Source: Flagellimonas sp. 389
Lineage (GTDB): Bacteria > Bacteroidota > Bacteroidia > Flavobacteriales > Flavobacteriaceae
Assembly: GCF_018449435.1 (NCBI RefSeq)
Contig: NZ_JAHCMU010000005.1
Coordinates: 1-64,000, forward strand
Length of the DNA: 64,000 nucleotides
Direction: 5' to 3'
The translations under genes were made by a program, and so were the position numbers. Each line of letters starts with the position of its first letter. Position 1 is the stretch's first letter. The notes under the pieces were generated by a model that saw only the letters and a list, made by a program, of their open reading frames with translations, was not told the DNA's origin and did no database searches. Shown here in pieces: positions 27,019-34,851 of this stretch.

Positions 27019-27834
27019 ATGAAGACACGATCTATAATATTGACCCTAACCTCACTATTCATTTTCTCTTTTGGCATGGCCCAGGAAAACTTTCATTGTC
27101 CTTGGGATTCATGCGGTTTTAAACCTGGCGACAAGGTGTATCTATTTGGCAATGATGTAAAATTACGAACTGCACCAGACACAAAATCCAAGGTCTTGGA
27201 ACTGTTGAAAATTGGGGAATGGGTAGAAATCATTGAAAAGACCTCATCATCTTGGCCCTATAAAGGTTTTGATTCTCCATTTTATAAAGTAAAATACGAT
27301 GACATGACCGGCTACATTATTGGCGGCTTACTTTCTTTGGAGAAGAAAACCATGAACAACACGAACTATTTCTTTGCCTACTCTAGAGAAGACGATATCC
27401 TATTTTTGAATATCCGTAACATAAAGGATGGTGATTATGTTGAGAACAAGGTACAATTGGCAAATCCGAATATCATGGTCAAAGCAATAGGAAATCAGGG
27501 TCTGGAAAATTTGAACGACATCCTTTATATCGATTATATATCGGAAGCCTGTGGAATGGAGGGTGGTAGCGTTTATTTTTTCGCCCACGACAAGGGACTG
27601 TCAAAAGTTGCTGAACTTTCCGCAATATCGGAAGCTGGGCAATTCAGTTACTCCGAAACATTTGTCTTTCCCTATGATGAAGGAGGGGTTCCCGGAAAAA
27701 TCGTTTACAGAAATGAAAGCCATGTGATATATGAGGAAGATTCCAACTGGTCAAAATCTTCTTCAGAGATTAGGGAACTTAGTTGGACAGACGGAAAACT
27801 AGTTCCGGATTTTAGGGAGAAAATCTCAAATTAG
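27019..27834 (+). CDS. Secreted protein with N-terminal SH3-like domain
   Basis: A 271-residue exported protein. The ATG at 27019 (MKTRSIILTLTSLFIFSFGMAQ) gives a signal peptide. Residues 35-105 (FKPGDKVYLFGNDVKLRTAPDTKSKVLELL ... YKVKYDDMTGYIIGGLLS) are a bacterial SH3-like domain of the type that often binds cell-wall peptides. The rest is a beta-rich region with no recognised family, including two Cys in HCPWDSCGF near the mature N-terminus that could form a disulphide or bind metal. No catalytic domain follows, so a binding or inhibitor role is more likely than hydrolysis. Confidence 0.68.
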   Translation: MKTRSIILTLTSLFIFSFGMAQENFHCPWDSCGFKPGDKVYLFGNDVKLRTAPDTKSKVLELLKIGEWVEIIEKTSSSWPYKGFDSPFYKVKYDDMTGYIIGGLLSLEKKTMNNTNYFFAYSREDDILFLNIRNIKDGDYVENKVQLANPNIMVKAIGNQGLENLNDILYIDYISEACGMEGGSVYFFAHDKGLSKVAELSAISEAGQFSYSETFVFPYDEGGVPGKIVYRNESHVIYEEDSNWSKSSSEIRELSWTDGKLVPDFREKISN

Positions 27835-27852
27835 ATAATTTAGATTTCTTAT

Positions 27853-27925
27853 TGTCATATTGAGCCTGTCGAAATATTTTATTCGACTATAATCAATACT
27901 AAGTTTCAACAGGTTCTTATTTTGA
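27853..27925. repeat. Degenerate inverted-repeat element
   Basis: The arms GAGCCTGTCGAAA (27862-27874) and TTTCAACAGGTTC (27904-27916) pair at 11 of 13 positions, with weaker pairing outside them, separated by 29 AT-rich bases. The GAGCCTGTCGAAA core is a familiar dispersed intergenic repeat of Flavobacteriia. It lies between the SH3 gene and the satD operator array and may end the upstream transcript. Confidence 0.5.
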
Positions 27926-28028
27926 TATACTGCTATTTAAGCATATTCCGTTTATCTGCTATTTTACCGATATTCTCGATTATCGGCTATTTTACCGATA
28001 TTCTTCATTATCGGCTATTTTACCGATA
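27926..28028. promoter_or_regulatory. Palindromic operator array in front of satD
   Basis: Three 20-bp dyads lie exactly 28 bases apart: TATCTG-N8-CCGATA at 27953-27972, then TATCGG-N8-CCGATA at 27981-28000 and 28009-28028. All three share the spacer CTATTTTA. A degenerate fourth copy is visible around 27926-27948. The right arm of the last copy runs into GATATTTG (28025-28032), one mismatch from the -7 consensus and only 5 bases before the satD ATG. A protein bound here would block the promoter, so repression, probably by SatD itself, is the simplest reading. Confidence 0.7.
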
Positions 28029-28037
28029 TTTGCACCT

Positions 28038-28646
28038 ATGAATACTACAATTGCAATTATAACCGGAGATATCATCGATTCTCGTAAGGTAAAACCAGAA
28101 ACTTGGTTACCCTATTTAAAAAAGGCATTGAGTACGTATGGCAAAGAACCTGCACACTGGGAAATCTATCGTGGGGACAGTTTTCAATTGGAAATCCCAT
28201 CAGAAAAAGCATTGGAAGCGGCCATCCACATAAAAGCAAGCCTGAAGCAAAACAAAGAATTGGATGTTAGATTGGGGATTGGTCTTGGCAAAAAGGACTA
28301 TGATTCGGATAAGATAACCGAATCCAATGGCTCTGCATTCGTATATTCAGGAGAATGTTTTGAAAATCTAAAAAAACAGACTTTAGCATTAAAGTCAAAT
28401 GTAACGTCTTTTGATACTACCCTGAATCTTATGCTGGAGCTTGCAACACTGACCATGAACAATTGGCTACCTGCAACCGCTAGAGTGGTAAAAACTGCCA
28501 TGGAAAATCCCAAAGCCAATCAAAAAGAATTGGCATCCCTATTGGAAACAACCCAGAGCAACATAAGCGAAGCACTATTACGGGCTGGATTTGACGAAGT
28601 GCAAAAGCTTATCTATTTTTATAAATCCCAACTTGCAAAACTATGA
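28038..28646 (+). CDS. satD: SatD-family protein: cyclase-like palm plus C-terminal HTH
   Basis: A 202-residue cytoplasmic protein. The opening TGDIIDSRKV (D11), the YRGDSFQLE loop (D47), RLGIGLG (78-84) and NGSAFVYSGECF (97-108) are the SatD-family signature. I note that their order and spacing resemble the palm fold of class III nucleotidyl cyclases (first metal Asp, GD loop, G-x-x-x-G strand, G-x-A-F helix). The C-terminus (about 155-190, NQKELASLLETTQSNISEALLRAGF) is a helix-turn-helix. In streptococci satD belongs to an acid-tolerance locus; the biochemical role is not known. The start overlaps nothing, and the DUF3307 gene overlaps its stop by 4 bases. A binding site array covers its promoter, suggesting autoregulation. 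Confidence 0.78.
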   Translation: MNTTIAIITGDIIDSRKVKPETWLPYLKKALSTYGKEPAHWEIYRGDSFQLEIPSEKALEAAIHIKASLKQNKELDVRLGIGLGKKDYDSDKITESNGSAFVYSGECFENLKKQTLALKSNVTSFDTTLNLMLELATLTMNNWLPATARVVKTAMENPKANQKELASLLETTQSNISEALLRAGFDEVQKLIYFYKSQLAKL

Positions 28647-29365
28647 TCTTACTGACCTTAAAGCTTCTACTGGCCCATTTTTTAGGTGACTTTGTGTTAC
28701 AACCCAGTAAGTGGGTGGATGACAAATTGAAAAAAAAGTGGAAATCGAAATATCTGTATTGGCATATGGGCATACATCTTTTGGCCCTTTTGGTATTACT
28801 ACAGTTTCAATACCTATGGATCATTGCAGTAGTAATCGTCTCTCATTACCTAATAGATTTGACCAAACTGGTGCTGACCACTAAAAAAAATCACCGTTGG
28901 CTTTTTGTTGTTGACCAGCTGCTCCATCTATTGGTTATTGCATTGGTCATCTATATTTATGAACCGTTTTCCATTCATTTGGCAACATGGCTTTCTACAA
29001 AAACCATATTCTTATTGATTATGATTGCTTTTGTCACCTATGTTTCGGCGATACTGATCAAACTAATGATGGCTCATTATATTAAAGAACTAGAAAAAGA
29101 GAGCAAGTCTGAAGGAGAATCATTAAAAAACGCCGGACGTTACATAGGCATGTTGGAACGCCTATTTGTGTTTGGTTTTATCTTGTTCAATCAATGGGCG
29201 TCGATTGGATTTTTGATTACCGCTAAATCTGTTTTCCGATTTGGGGACCTCAACAAAGGAAAAAACAGAAAGTTGACCGAGTATGTACTCATTGGTACAC
29301 TGCTAAGCTTTGGCTTGGCGATTTTAGCAGGGATGTTCTATAATTATCTGGTGACCTTAATCTAA
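28643..29365 (+). CDS. DUF3307-family integral membrane protein
   Basis: A 240-residue membrane protein with about six hydrophobic segments. The opening LLAHFLGDFVLQPSKWVDDK, followed by YWHMGIHLLALL and VVIVSHYLIDLTKL, is the DUF3307 signature, with conserved His and Asp residues at membrane edges (H12, D16, H41, H45, H75, D79). Such H/D pairs could coordinate metal or form a catalytic site in the membrane. Its ATG overlaps the satD stop (ATGA), which indicates translational coupling. The satD-DUF3307 pairing is a recurrent gene neighbourhood from what I know of these families. Its 3' end overlaps the convergent gene by 4 bases. Confidence 0.8.
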   Translation: MILLTLKLLLAHFLGDFVLQPSKWVDDKLKKKWKSKYLYWHMGIHLLALLVLLQFQYLWIIAVVIVSHYLIDLTKLVLTTKKNHRWLFVVDQLLHLLVIALVIYIYEPFSIHLATWLSTKTIFLLIMIAFVTYVSAILIKLMMAHYIKELEKESKSEGESLKNAGRYIGMLERLFVFGFILFNQWASIGFLITAKSVFRFGDLNKGKNRKLTEYVLIGTLLSFGLAILAGMFYNYLVTLI

Positions 29366-29880
29366 GATTGTTGATTTGATTTTTTAAAAAGCCAGAATAG
29401 AATTACTGCAACAGAAGCAATAAAAGAAAAGGTCATCAATATACCTGATACCATAATGACGTATCGCATCCAAAGTATTCCTTTAAAAAGAAGATAGATT
29501 CCCCCAAAAGTTAACAACACAGAAACTAAAGGTTCCATCAGCAAGAAGCTGCGCCAAAAATCACGCAAGGGGGTAGTAGCTACCAACAAAGCCAAAATGA
29601 AAAAAAGCATTCCCATGGCCAAAACATGCGTGTGGACAATGTTCAGTATCTGCTTTTCACTTTTGGCAAACTTCATCTCTGTTGCTTCAAGGTCATCTTC
29701 GTTGCCCAGATAATTTTCTTCTATTCCTTTGGGATTTCCACTGGTGGTCAAGTCCACAAATTGCAAAGCAGAAATAAAACCTGTACTTACCACTAGCAAG
29801 AACAGCACGATAAGTGCTTTGATTTCCTTTGAAAAATTTTGAATGCTCCCAACTATAGTCATAATAATGATATCACCCAT
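29362..29880 (-). CDS. Four-helix membrane protein of the haem locus
   Basis: A 172-residue protein with four predicted transmembrane helices (about 20-40, 82-103, 112-132, 140-165). Between the first two lies an extracytoplasmic loop of about 40 residues rich in Asp, Glu and Lys. The second helix begins with IVHTHVLAMGM, an HxH pair at the membrane surface that could ligate haem or metal. No family is recognised. It is the last gene of a leftward run led by the DUF6607 gene. A slightly later start (MTIVGS, residue 7) is possible. Confidence 0.55.
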   Translation of the reverse strand: MGDIIIMTIVGSIQNFSKEIKALIVLFLLVVSTGFISALQFVDLTTSGNPKGIEENYLGNEDDLEATEMKFAKSEKQILNIVHTHVLAMGMLFFILALLVATTPLRDFWRSFLLMEPLVSVLLTFGGIYLLFKGILWMRYVIMVSGILMTFSFIASVAVILFWLFKKSNQQS

Positions 29881-29916
29881 GGAAAATACTAAAAACTACC
29901 ATGGATAGGAAACCTT

Positions 29917-30261
29917 CTATAATTTGTGTAGCAGTTTATTCAGCCCTAGTTGAAAAATTGTTCCTTCTACAAGTTCGCTAAGGCCCTTCAACTCTTTTGC
30001 ACTTACTGCAAAGGAAACTTGGGGAATTGGGGTTTTTAGGTGTATTGCCTTGCACGCATTATCCTCACTGCACTTTTTACAGAGTTTGGTATTGCCCGTT
30101 GTTGTGCATATTAATTTGAAAAGGACGGTCAACTCCTTATGGGTAAACAAAAGTCCTGTATCCCTAAAAATAAGCTGTAGTTGCTTTATGTCAATCGCAT
30201 CATTGCTTTTCCATTGATATGTGGTTCCAACTGAATTGTGATACAACTGAATGATTTCCAT
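29917..30261 (-). CDS. Small cytoplasmic Cys-motif protein
   Basis: A 114-residue protein without signal peptide or membrane helix. A central cluster C-x8-C-x2-C-x5-C (LICTTTGNTKLCKKCSEDNAC) suggests binding of zinc, an iron-sulphur cluster or haem. The N-terminal part (about 1-45) is a short alpha/beta region. No family is recognised. It lies 12 bases after the FMN-binding protein gene and 36 bases before the four-helix protein gene, so it belongs to the haem-locus operon. Confidence 0.6.
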   Translation of the reverse strand: MEIIQLYHNSVGTTYQWKSNDAIDIKQLQLIFRDTGLLFTHKELTVLFKLICTTTGNTKLCKKCSEDNACKAIHLKTPIPQVSFAVSAKELKGLSELVEGTIFQLGLNKLLHKL

Positions 30262-30273
30262 ACTTATTTATTC

Positions 30274-30855
30274 TTATAATATTTTGGACTTTTTCAATAC
30301 TTCAACACTGGATAAAACGGCATTTACGGCAACGGTCATTGATTTTGCAGAAATAGTGGCCCCCGAGATGGCATCCACATCTTCACCATAAATGATCGTA
30401 TCCCCAGATTTTTTCCCGATAAACTGTTTTAACCAACGCTGGCTTCCAATCTGCCTCCCGTAGTCTTCCCTGTAAATCAAAACCTTGGATTTTTTTATGC
30501 TGAGGTCAGGATTAAAAAGTACTACATAATCAAATATATTTTTCATACTGGGCGCTTCCCCAAGATAAGCGTACCCAATGAGCTTACCAGACTTTTCTAC
30601 CTTGAATAGATTTTCATGGCCCAATTCTACTTTGGTCTTGGCATTTATAGCTTCTTCAACCTGTATCCATTGTAACTCAAAACCCTCAACTTCAAATGTG
30701 GATTGTACCGCATTGTTCAGTTTTTCCTGAAGCCTGGGGGAAATCTTTTTGGGTGAAAATCCTAAAAACAAAAAGGCCATGCAGAACATGGCCATTACTA
30801 TCAATTTCGAATTACTTTCCAGTTTCACTTTTTGCAGTTTTTGGGTCTGCGACAA
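30274..30855 (-). CDS. FMN-binding domain protein with flavinylation motif
   Basis: A 193-residue protein with an N-terminal membrane anchor (about 18-34) and an extracytoplasmic FMN-binding domain. The motif DAISGAT (161-167) matches the Dxx(S/T)GAT site at which ApbE attaches FMN covalently to Thr, here T167. The start at 30855 overlaps the end of the DUF6607 gene by 44 bases; a start at residue 21 (Met-Ala-Met-Phe) would give a shorter overlap but lose the basic N-terminal flank of the anchor. By family it moves electrons outside the cytoplasm. In this locus reduction of ferric iron or haem is a reasonable guess. No apbE gene is in the window. Confidence 0.83.
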   Translation of the reverse strand: MSQTQKLQKVKLESNSKLIVMAMFCMAFLFLGFSPKKISPRLQEKLNNAVQSTFEVEGFELQWIQVEEAINAKTKVELGHENLFKVEKSGKLIGYAYLGEAPSMKNIFDYVVLFNPDLSIKKSKVLIYREDYGRQIGSQRWLKQFIGKKSGDTIIYGEDVDAISGATISAKSMTVAVNAVLSSVEVLKKSKIL

Positions 30856-31738
30856 ACTTTGAAAGTACCGCTGTAATCTTCTCAGGGTCAGCGTTCATTT
30901 TTTCCAACGGATATAAGTGCATGAACAATGGTTTTTTGTCAATGGCCTTAACCAAGGTGAGGTCTCCTTGTCGATTATATATAACATCCCAAGATGTTCT
31001 TACGTTCGCCCAAAAAGGACTGTGTTCTTTCCACCAATCCATAGCAAGCTGACACTTTTCATCGGCAACTTTGGTATAAGTGTTCCATCCTTTTTCCTGT
31101 GCCAACAACACATCTTCCTTACCATCTTCACGAATAACTTTGTCATTATCTTGTTCGTGTACCCATCCATAATCAGTGATTTCTTGTCGATTGCCCCGAA
31201 GCATTACGTTGTAATCGCTTCTTTTTGTATACTCACGTCTTGGTAAAGGGGAATCTGTCTTGTTTTCCCAATAATGTTTTCCGTCTGCGTGAATCCAAGT
31301 TGCAGAGCCTGAATATCTAGGGCTGTCATCTACTTGGAATACTTTCTGTGTCCATTGACCTTTTACATCATCTGCAGGCAATGTTTTGAATACCCAATTA
31401 TTTTCTTTGTCGTAATAGAAAACTTTCTGGTTTTCATACTCCCAATCTTGCCTCCAATGTTTGATGACCATAGTATCATTGACCACCAAAAGATGCTGAA
31501 TCGAAATCCTGTCGTCCTCATCAACAATCGGTAATGCTAATTCCAAAGCACTGGCGGTATAGTCCATTTTCTTCTCATAGTCAATTTCTGGGGCGAAAGT
31601 TTCAGTGTACTTAAAGGTGATATCATAACAACCGCACATATCCTTTATGGCTTTTTTGTCCTGTTCCTTTTTATCCTGGGCTATTGACACAAATGCAAAA
31701 ACAAAGCTGAAAATGCTAAAAAATGTTACACGTTTCAT
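30812..31738 (-). CDS. DUF6607-family exported protein
   Basis: A 308-residue protein with a signal peptide (1-20, ending SIAQ). The sequence after it (KDMCGCYDITFKYTETFAPE) and the run of Trp, Tyr and His (KHWRQDWEYENQKVF, HADGKHYWENKT) match the DUF6607 family, which is often found beside TonB-dependent haem receptors in Bacteroidota. The CGC motif near the mature N-terminus and many His/Tyr residues could serve haem or metal binding. It is the first gene of the leftward arm and is divergent from the receptor gene, sharing a 102-base control region. Confidence 0.78.
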   Translation of the reverse strand: MKRVTFFSIFSFVFAFVSIAQDKKEQDKKAIKDMCGCYDITFKYTETFAPEIDYEKKMDYTASALELALPIVDEDDRISIQHLLVVNDTMVIKHWRQDWEYENQKVFYYDKENNWVFKTLPADDVKGQWTQKVFQVDDSPRYSGSATWIHADGKHYWENKTDSPLPRREYTKRSDYNVMLRGNRQEITDYGWVHEQDNDKVIREDGKEDVLLAQEKGWNTYTKVADEKCQLAMDWWKEHSPFWANVRTSWDVIYNRQGDLTLVKAIDKKPLFMHLYPLEKMNADPEKITAVLSKFVADPKTAKSETGK

Positions 31739-31815
31739 TTTGAAGTGTTGTTTTTTTGAATTAAAAAAATTGAAAATTATAACTATTCTTATTTAGATTG
31801 ATTTAAAATAAAATA

Positions 31816-31831
31816 TATATTTGTCACAAAT
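31816..31831 (+). promoter_or_regulatory. Receptor promoter with overlapping palindrome
   Basis: TATATTTG (31816-31823) matches the -7 consensus, 18 bases before the receptor ATG. A perfect dyad ATTTGT-C-ACAAAT (31819-31831) overlaps the box and the expected start site. A second, imperfect AT-rich dyad (TTATTTA ... TTTAAAATAA) lies just upstream at about 31789-31812 and could be a Fur-type site. Both lie in the gap shared with the divergent DUF6607 gene. Confidence 0.45.
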
Positions 31832-31840
31832 TTAAACAGA

Positions 31841-33946
31841 ATGAGTCTAAATAAAAATAATATTCTCTTTTATTTTCTGATTTATGTCAGTATTTCAGTC
31901 TGCGCTCAGGAAGGCAGAAAAGAAGAGAAAGACTCCATTCTTACTGAAAACTTGGACGAGGTCGTCGTTACGGCCACACGTACCATACGCCAACTTTCAT
32001 CACTTCCACTTCCCGTAACCTTAATTGGAAAAGAGCAATTGCAACAGACAGGCGTCACACGACTAGACCAAATATTGAATGAGCAAACTGGAATTATCAT
32101 GACGCCAGATGCTACGATTGGTGGTGGGGAAGGTGTACAAATCCAGGGTATAGCATCAGACTATGTATTAATATTAATTGATGGCGTACCCGTTGTGGGG
32201 CGAAGTTCTGGCAATCTGGATTTAAGTCGTTTTGCAATAGGTAACATCAAACAAATAGAGATAGTTAAAGGTCCATCGTCCAGTTTATTTGGGTCCGAAG
32301 CGCTTGGTGGGGTCATTAATATTATCACGGAGAAACCTACTTCTGAGAACATTAGTGGACAAGTTTCACATCGAGCTGCCACCTTCAACGATCAAAATAC
32401 CAACTTGAGCCTTAACCAACGTTTTGATAAAATTGGATACTCCGTCTTTGCGGACCGTTTAAGCACGGATGGTTTTGATCTTGCCCCTTCTGATGAGGGA
32501 CAAACGGTTAATCCATTCTATAACTACACATTTAATGGTAGATTTTTTGCAGATATTACGGAAAATCTAGATGTTTTTGTTTCAGGCAGGTATTTTTTCC
32601 AAGAGTTTGACGTACAGCCAAGTACTAGTGAAGAAAAAGATGCCAATGTCCTATTGCGCATCAATCATGACGCTTCAAAAAAGACCAATCTTCAATACGA
32701 GTTTTACTATACCAATTACACAACGGATGAACAGGTAATAGACCCTATTGATGACCAACTGCTTATCGCCAATGATTTTGACCAAAAACTATTTAGACCA
32801 GAAATACGGTTCAATCATTCCTTTAACCCCAATAATACCTTGACCATAGGTGCTGGTTATAATTTCGAAAATCTGAACCGCTCTCTTTTCTCAGAGACTA
32901 TCACATTTAATTCGCAGTACGTCTTTGCCCAGTATGATTTTAAACCTTTGGAAAAACTCAATATCATTGCTGGCGCACGTTTTGACAATCACAGTGAATA
33001 CAATTCACAGTTAAGCCCAAAGATTTCAGCTAAATATGATGTCACTTCCAATTTTTCTATAAAAGGCTCGGTTGGCAGCGGATTTAAAGCCCCAGATTTC
33101 CGGCAGTTATACTTGGACTTTACCAATGCTGCAGGTGGTGGATACTCGGTTTTCGGAAAAGAGGTCGAAGCAACTGGCATACAACGGCTACAAGAAAATG
33201 ATGAAATCGCGACCTTGCAAGTTGACCCTTCTCAACTAGGGCAATCGTTGGATGCAGAAAGCTCTATAGGCTATAACCTTGGTTTTACGTATAAAAAAGG
33301 AGCGCTTTCCTCAGAAGTTAATTTTTTTAGAAACGATTTTGAAAACCTTATCGATACTCGAATTTTAGCTGCAAAGACCAATGGTCAGAATGTATTTGGC
33401 TACATCAACCGTGAAAGTGTTTATACCCAAGGCGCCGAAATCGATATAAAATATACAATATCCAAAAACCTGAATCTTTCTGCTGGTTACCAATTATTAT
33501 ATGCTTTTGATAAAGAAAAAGAAGAAGCCTTTGAAAATGGCGATGTATTCGGTAGAAACCAAGAAACTTTAGAAACGGTACGGCTACAGCGCGAAGATTA
33601 TTTTGGGCTGGAAAACCGTTCTCGTCATACCCTAAATTTCAAGGCCTTTTACGAAATACCGGAATGGGACATAAATGCCAATCTAAGAGTAGTATACCGC
33701 TCCAGATTTGGTCTTGCCGATCGTAATGGCAATAACCTATTGGATGAATTGGACAATAGCTTCGTTGATGGCTATGCTTTGGTCAATTTAGCTTTTGGAA
33801 AAACTTTTCTTGAACATTACAGCCTGCAACTGGGGGTTAACAACCTTTTGGATTTTAAGGGCACTAACCCCCTTGCAGCACAAGACAGCGAAGTACTTAT
33901 AAATCCAGGAATACAATTATTCACAAGACTTAACATTCAATTTTAA
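31841..33946 (+). CDS. TonB-dependent haem/siderophore-type receptor (HmuR-like)
   Basis: A 701-residue outer-membrane receptor. It has a signal peptide (1-22, ending VCAQ), a TonB box (LDEVVVTATR, about 38-47), a plug domain (VTLIGKEQLQQTGVTRLDQILNEQ ... GPSSSLFGSEALGGVINIIT) and a barrel of 22-strand size ending LFTRLNIQF. The barrel segment GFKAPDFRQLYLDFTN corresponds to the FRAP/NPDL-like region of haem receptors. There is no carboxypeptidase-like N-terminal domain, unlike SusC. The following HmuY-like gene, 13 bases downstream, supports haem as the ligand. Iron control is likely but no Fur box can be proven by eye. Confidence 0.87.
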   Translation: MSLNKNNILFYFLIYVSISVCAQEGRKEEKDSILTENLDEVVVTATRTIRQLSSLPLPVTLIGKEQLQQTGVTRLDQILNEQTGIIMTPDATIGGGEGVQIQGIASDYVLILIDGVPVVGRSSGNLDLSRFAIGNIKQIEIVKGPSSSLFGSEALGGVINIITEKPTSENISGQVSHRAATFNDQNTNLSLNQRFDKIGYSVFADRLSTDGFDLAPSDEGQTVNPFYNYTFNGRFFADITENLDVFVSGRYFFQEFDVQPSTSEEKDANVLLRINHDASKKTNLQYEFYYTNYTTDEQVIDPIDDQLLIANDFDQKLFRPEIRFNHSFNPNNTLTIGAGYNFENLNRSLFSETITFNSQYVFAQYDFKPLEKLNIIAGARFDNHSEYNSQLSPKISAKYDVTSNFSIKGSVGSGFKAPDFRQLYLDFTNAAGGGYSVFGKEVEATGIQRLQENDEIATLQVDPSQLGQSLDAESSIGYNLGFTYKKGALSSEVNFFRNDFENLIDTRILAAKTNGQNVFGYINRESVYTQGAEIDIKYTISKNLNLSAGYQLLYAFDKEKEEAFENGDVFGRNQETLETVRLQREDYFGLENRSRHTLNFKAFYEIPEWDINANLRVVYRSRFGLADRNGNNLLDELDNSFVDGYALVNLAFGKTFLEHYSLQLGVNNLLDFKGTNPLAAQDSEVLINPGIQLFTRLNIQF

Positions 33947-33959
33947 ACTCTAGATTACT

Positions 33960-34850
33960 ATGAAAAACTTAATTAAATTATCAAGCCTTTTATTATTTTT
34001 CATTGCCTTTGTTAGTTGTAGCGATGACGACGAAAACACAACAGCTGAATTCACAGTAACCGCGATTTCCGCAGAATCGGGAGCGGTTGGTACAGAAATT
34101 ACCATTACCGGCACAAACTTTCCTAGCAATACTTCGGACATCAACTTAACTTTTGGTGGTGCAAATGCAACCATAACTTCTGTAACCAGCACGCAAATCG
34201 TAACTACGGTTCCATCTGGAGCAACAACGGGTTCCGTAACAGTAGTCGTTGATGGTGTAACCAAAAACGTGACTACCGATTTTACCGTACTCTCTGATTT
34301 GGTATCTGCAAGGGCTGAAAACATTTTTGCACCTCAAACTGGCGGTCAGGGCACACAAGAGGAAGCATCTGGTCCATTTACCAAGTTTAGTTTTGCTACT
34401 GGTGCCGTTACGGATAGCGATACAGAGTGGGACATTGCTTTTCGCGGGTTGACCATTATAGTCAATGGCGGAACTACTACTGGAACAAACGATGAACCAG
34501 AACGAAACGGAAATTCAGGTGCAGCAATAGAGGAAGGTATCTTTTCCGAAATCACAGATACTAGCGGAATCGAATTTGCTCAAGATGCCAACGGAGAACT
34601 TGCCATTCCCACTGGAAGCAACAACGGTTGGTACAACTACAATTTCATGACAACCACCGTTACTCCAATTCCAGGTAAAATATTGATATTCCGTACTCAT
34701 GACGGAAAATTTGCAAAAATTGAAATCTTGAGCTACTACAAAGACGCACCTTCTGATATAACACAAGAAGTAGCAGAAAATGATTTTAGATACTACACCT
34801 TCAATTACGTGTACAACCCAAACGAAGGAGAAACATCTTTAGCAAACTAA
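33960..34850 (+). CDS. HmuY-family haem-binding lipoprotein with IPT/TIG domain
   Basis: A 296-residue lipoprotein (lipobox FVSC). An IPT/TIG immunoglobulin-like domain (about 30-110: VTAISAESGAVGTEITITGTNF) precedes the HmuY domain (about 112-292: TEWDIAFRGLTIIVNGG ... IPGKILIFRTHDGKFAKIEILSYYK). HmuY proteins take haem from host proteins and pass it to the receptor. Here the whole chain has only one His (in RTHDG), so the His-His ligation known from P. gingivalis HmuY is not possible; Met or another ligand must serve, or the ligand is not haem. Co-transcribed with the receptor and the DoxX-like gene. Confidence 0.85.
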   Translation: MKNLIKLSSLLLFFIAFVSCSDDDENTTAEFTVTAISAESGAVGTEITITGTNFPSNTSDINLTFGGANATITSVTSTQIVTTVPSGATTGSVTVVVDGVTKNVTTDFTVLSDLVSARAENIFAPQTGGQGTQEEASGPFTKFSFATGAVTDSDTEWDIAFRGLTIIVNGGTTTGTNDEPERNGNSGAAIEEGIFSEITDTSGIEFAQDANGELAIPTGSNNGWYNYNFMTTTVTPIPGKILIFRTHDGKFAKIEILSYYKDAPSDITQEVAENDFRYYTFNYVYNPNEGETSLAN

Positions 34851-34851
34851 G

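Noticed and set aside
27953..28028. CRISPR-like array: three 20-base repeats with regular spacing.
   Set aside because: The spacers are 8 bases and nearly identical, the repeats are operator-sized dyads overlapping a promoter, and no cas genes are present.
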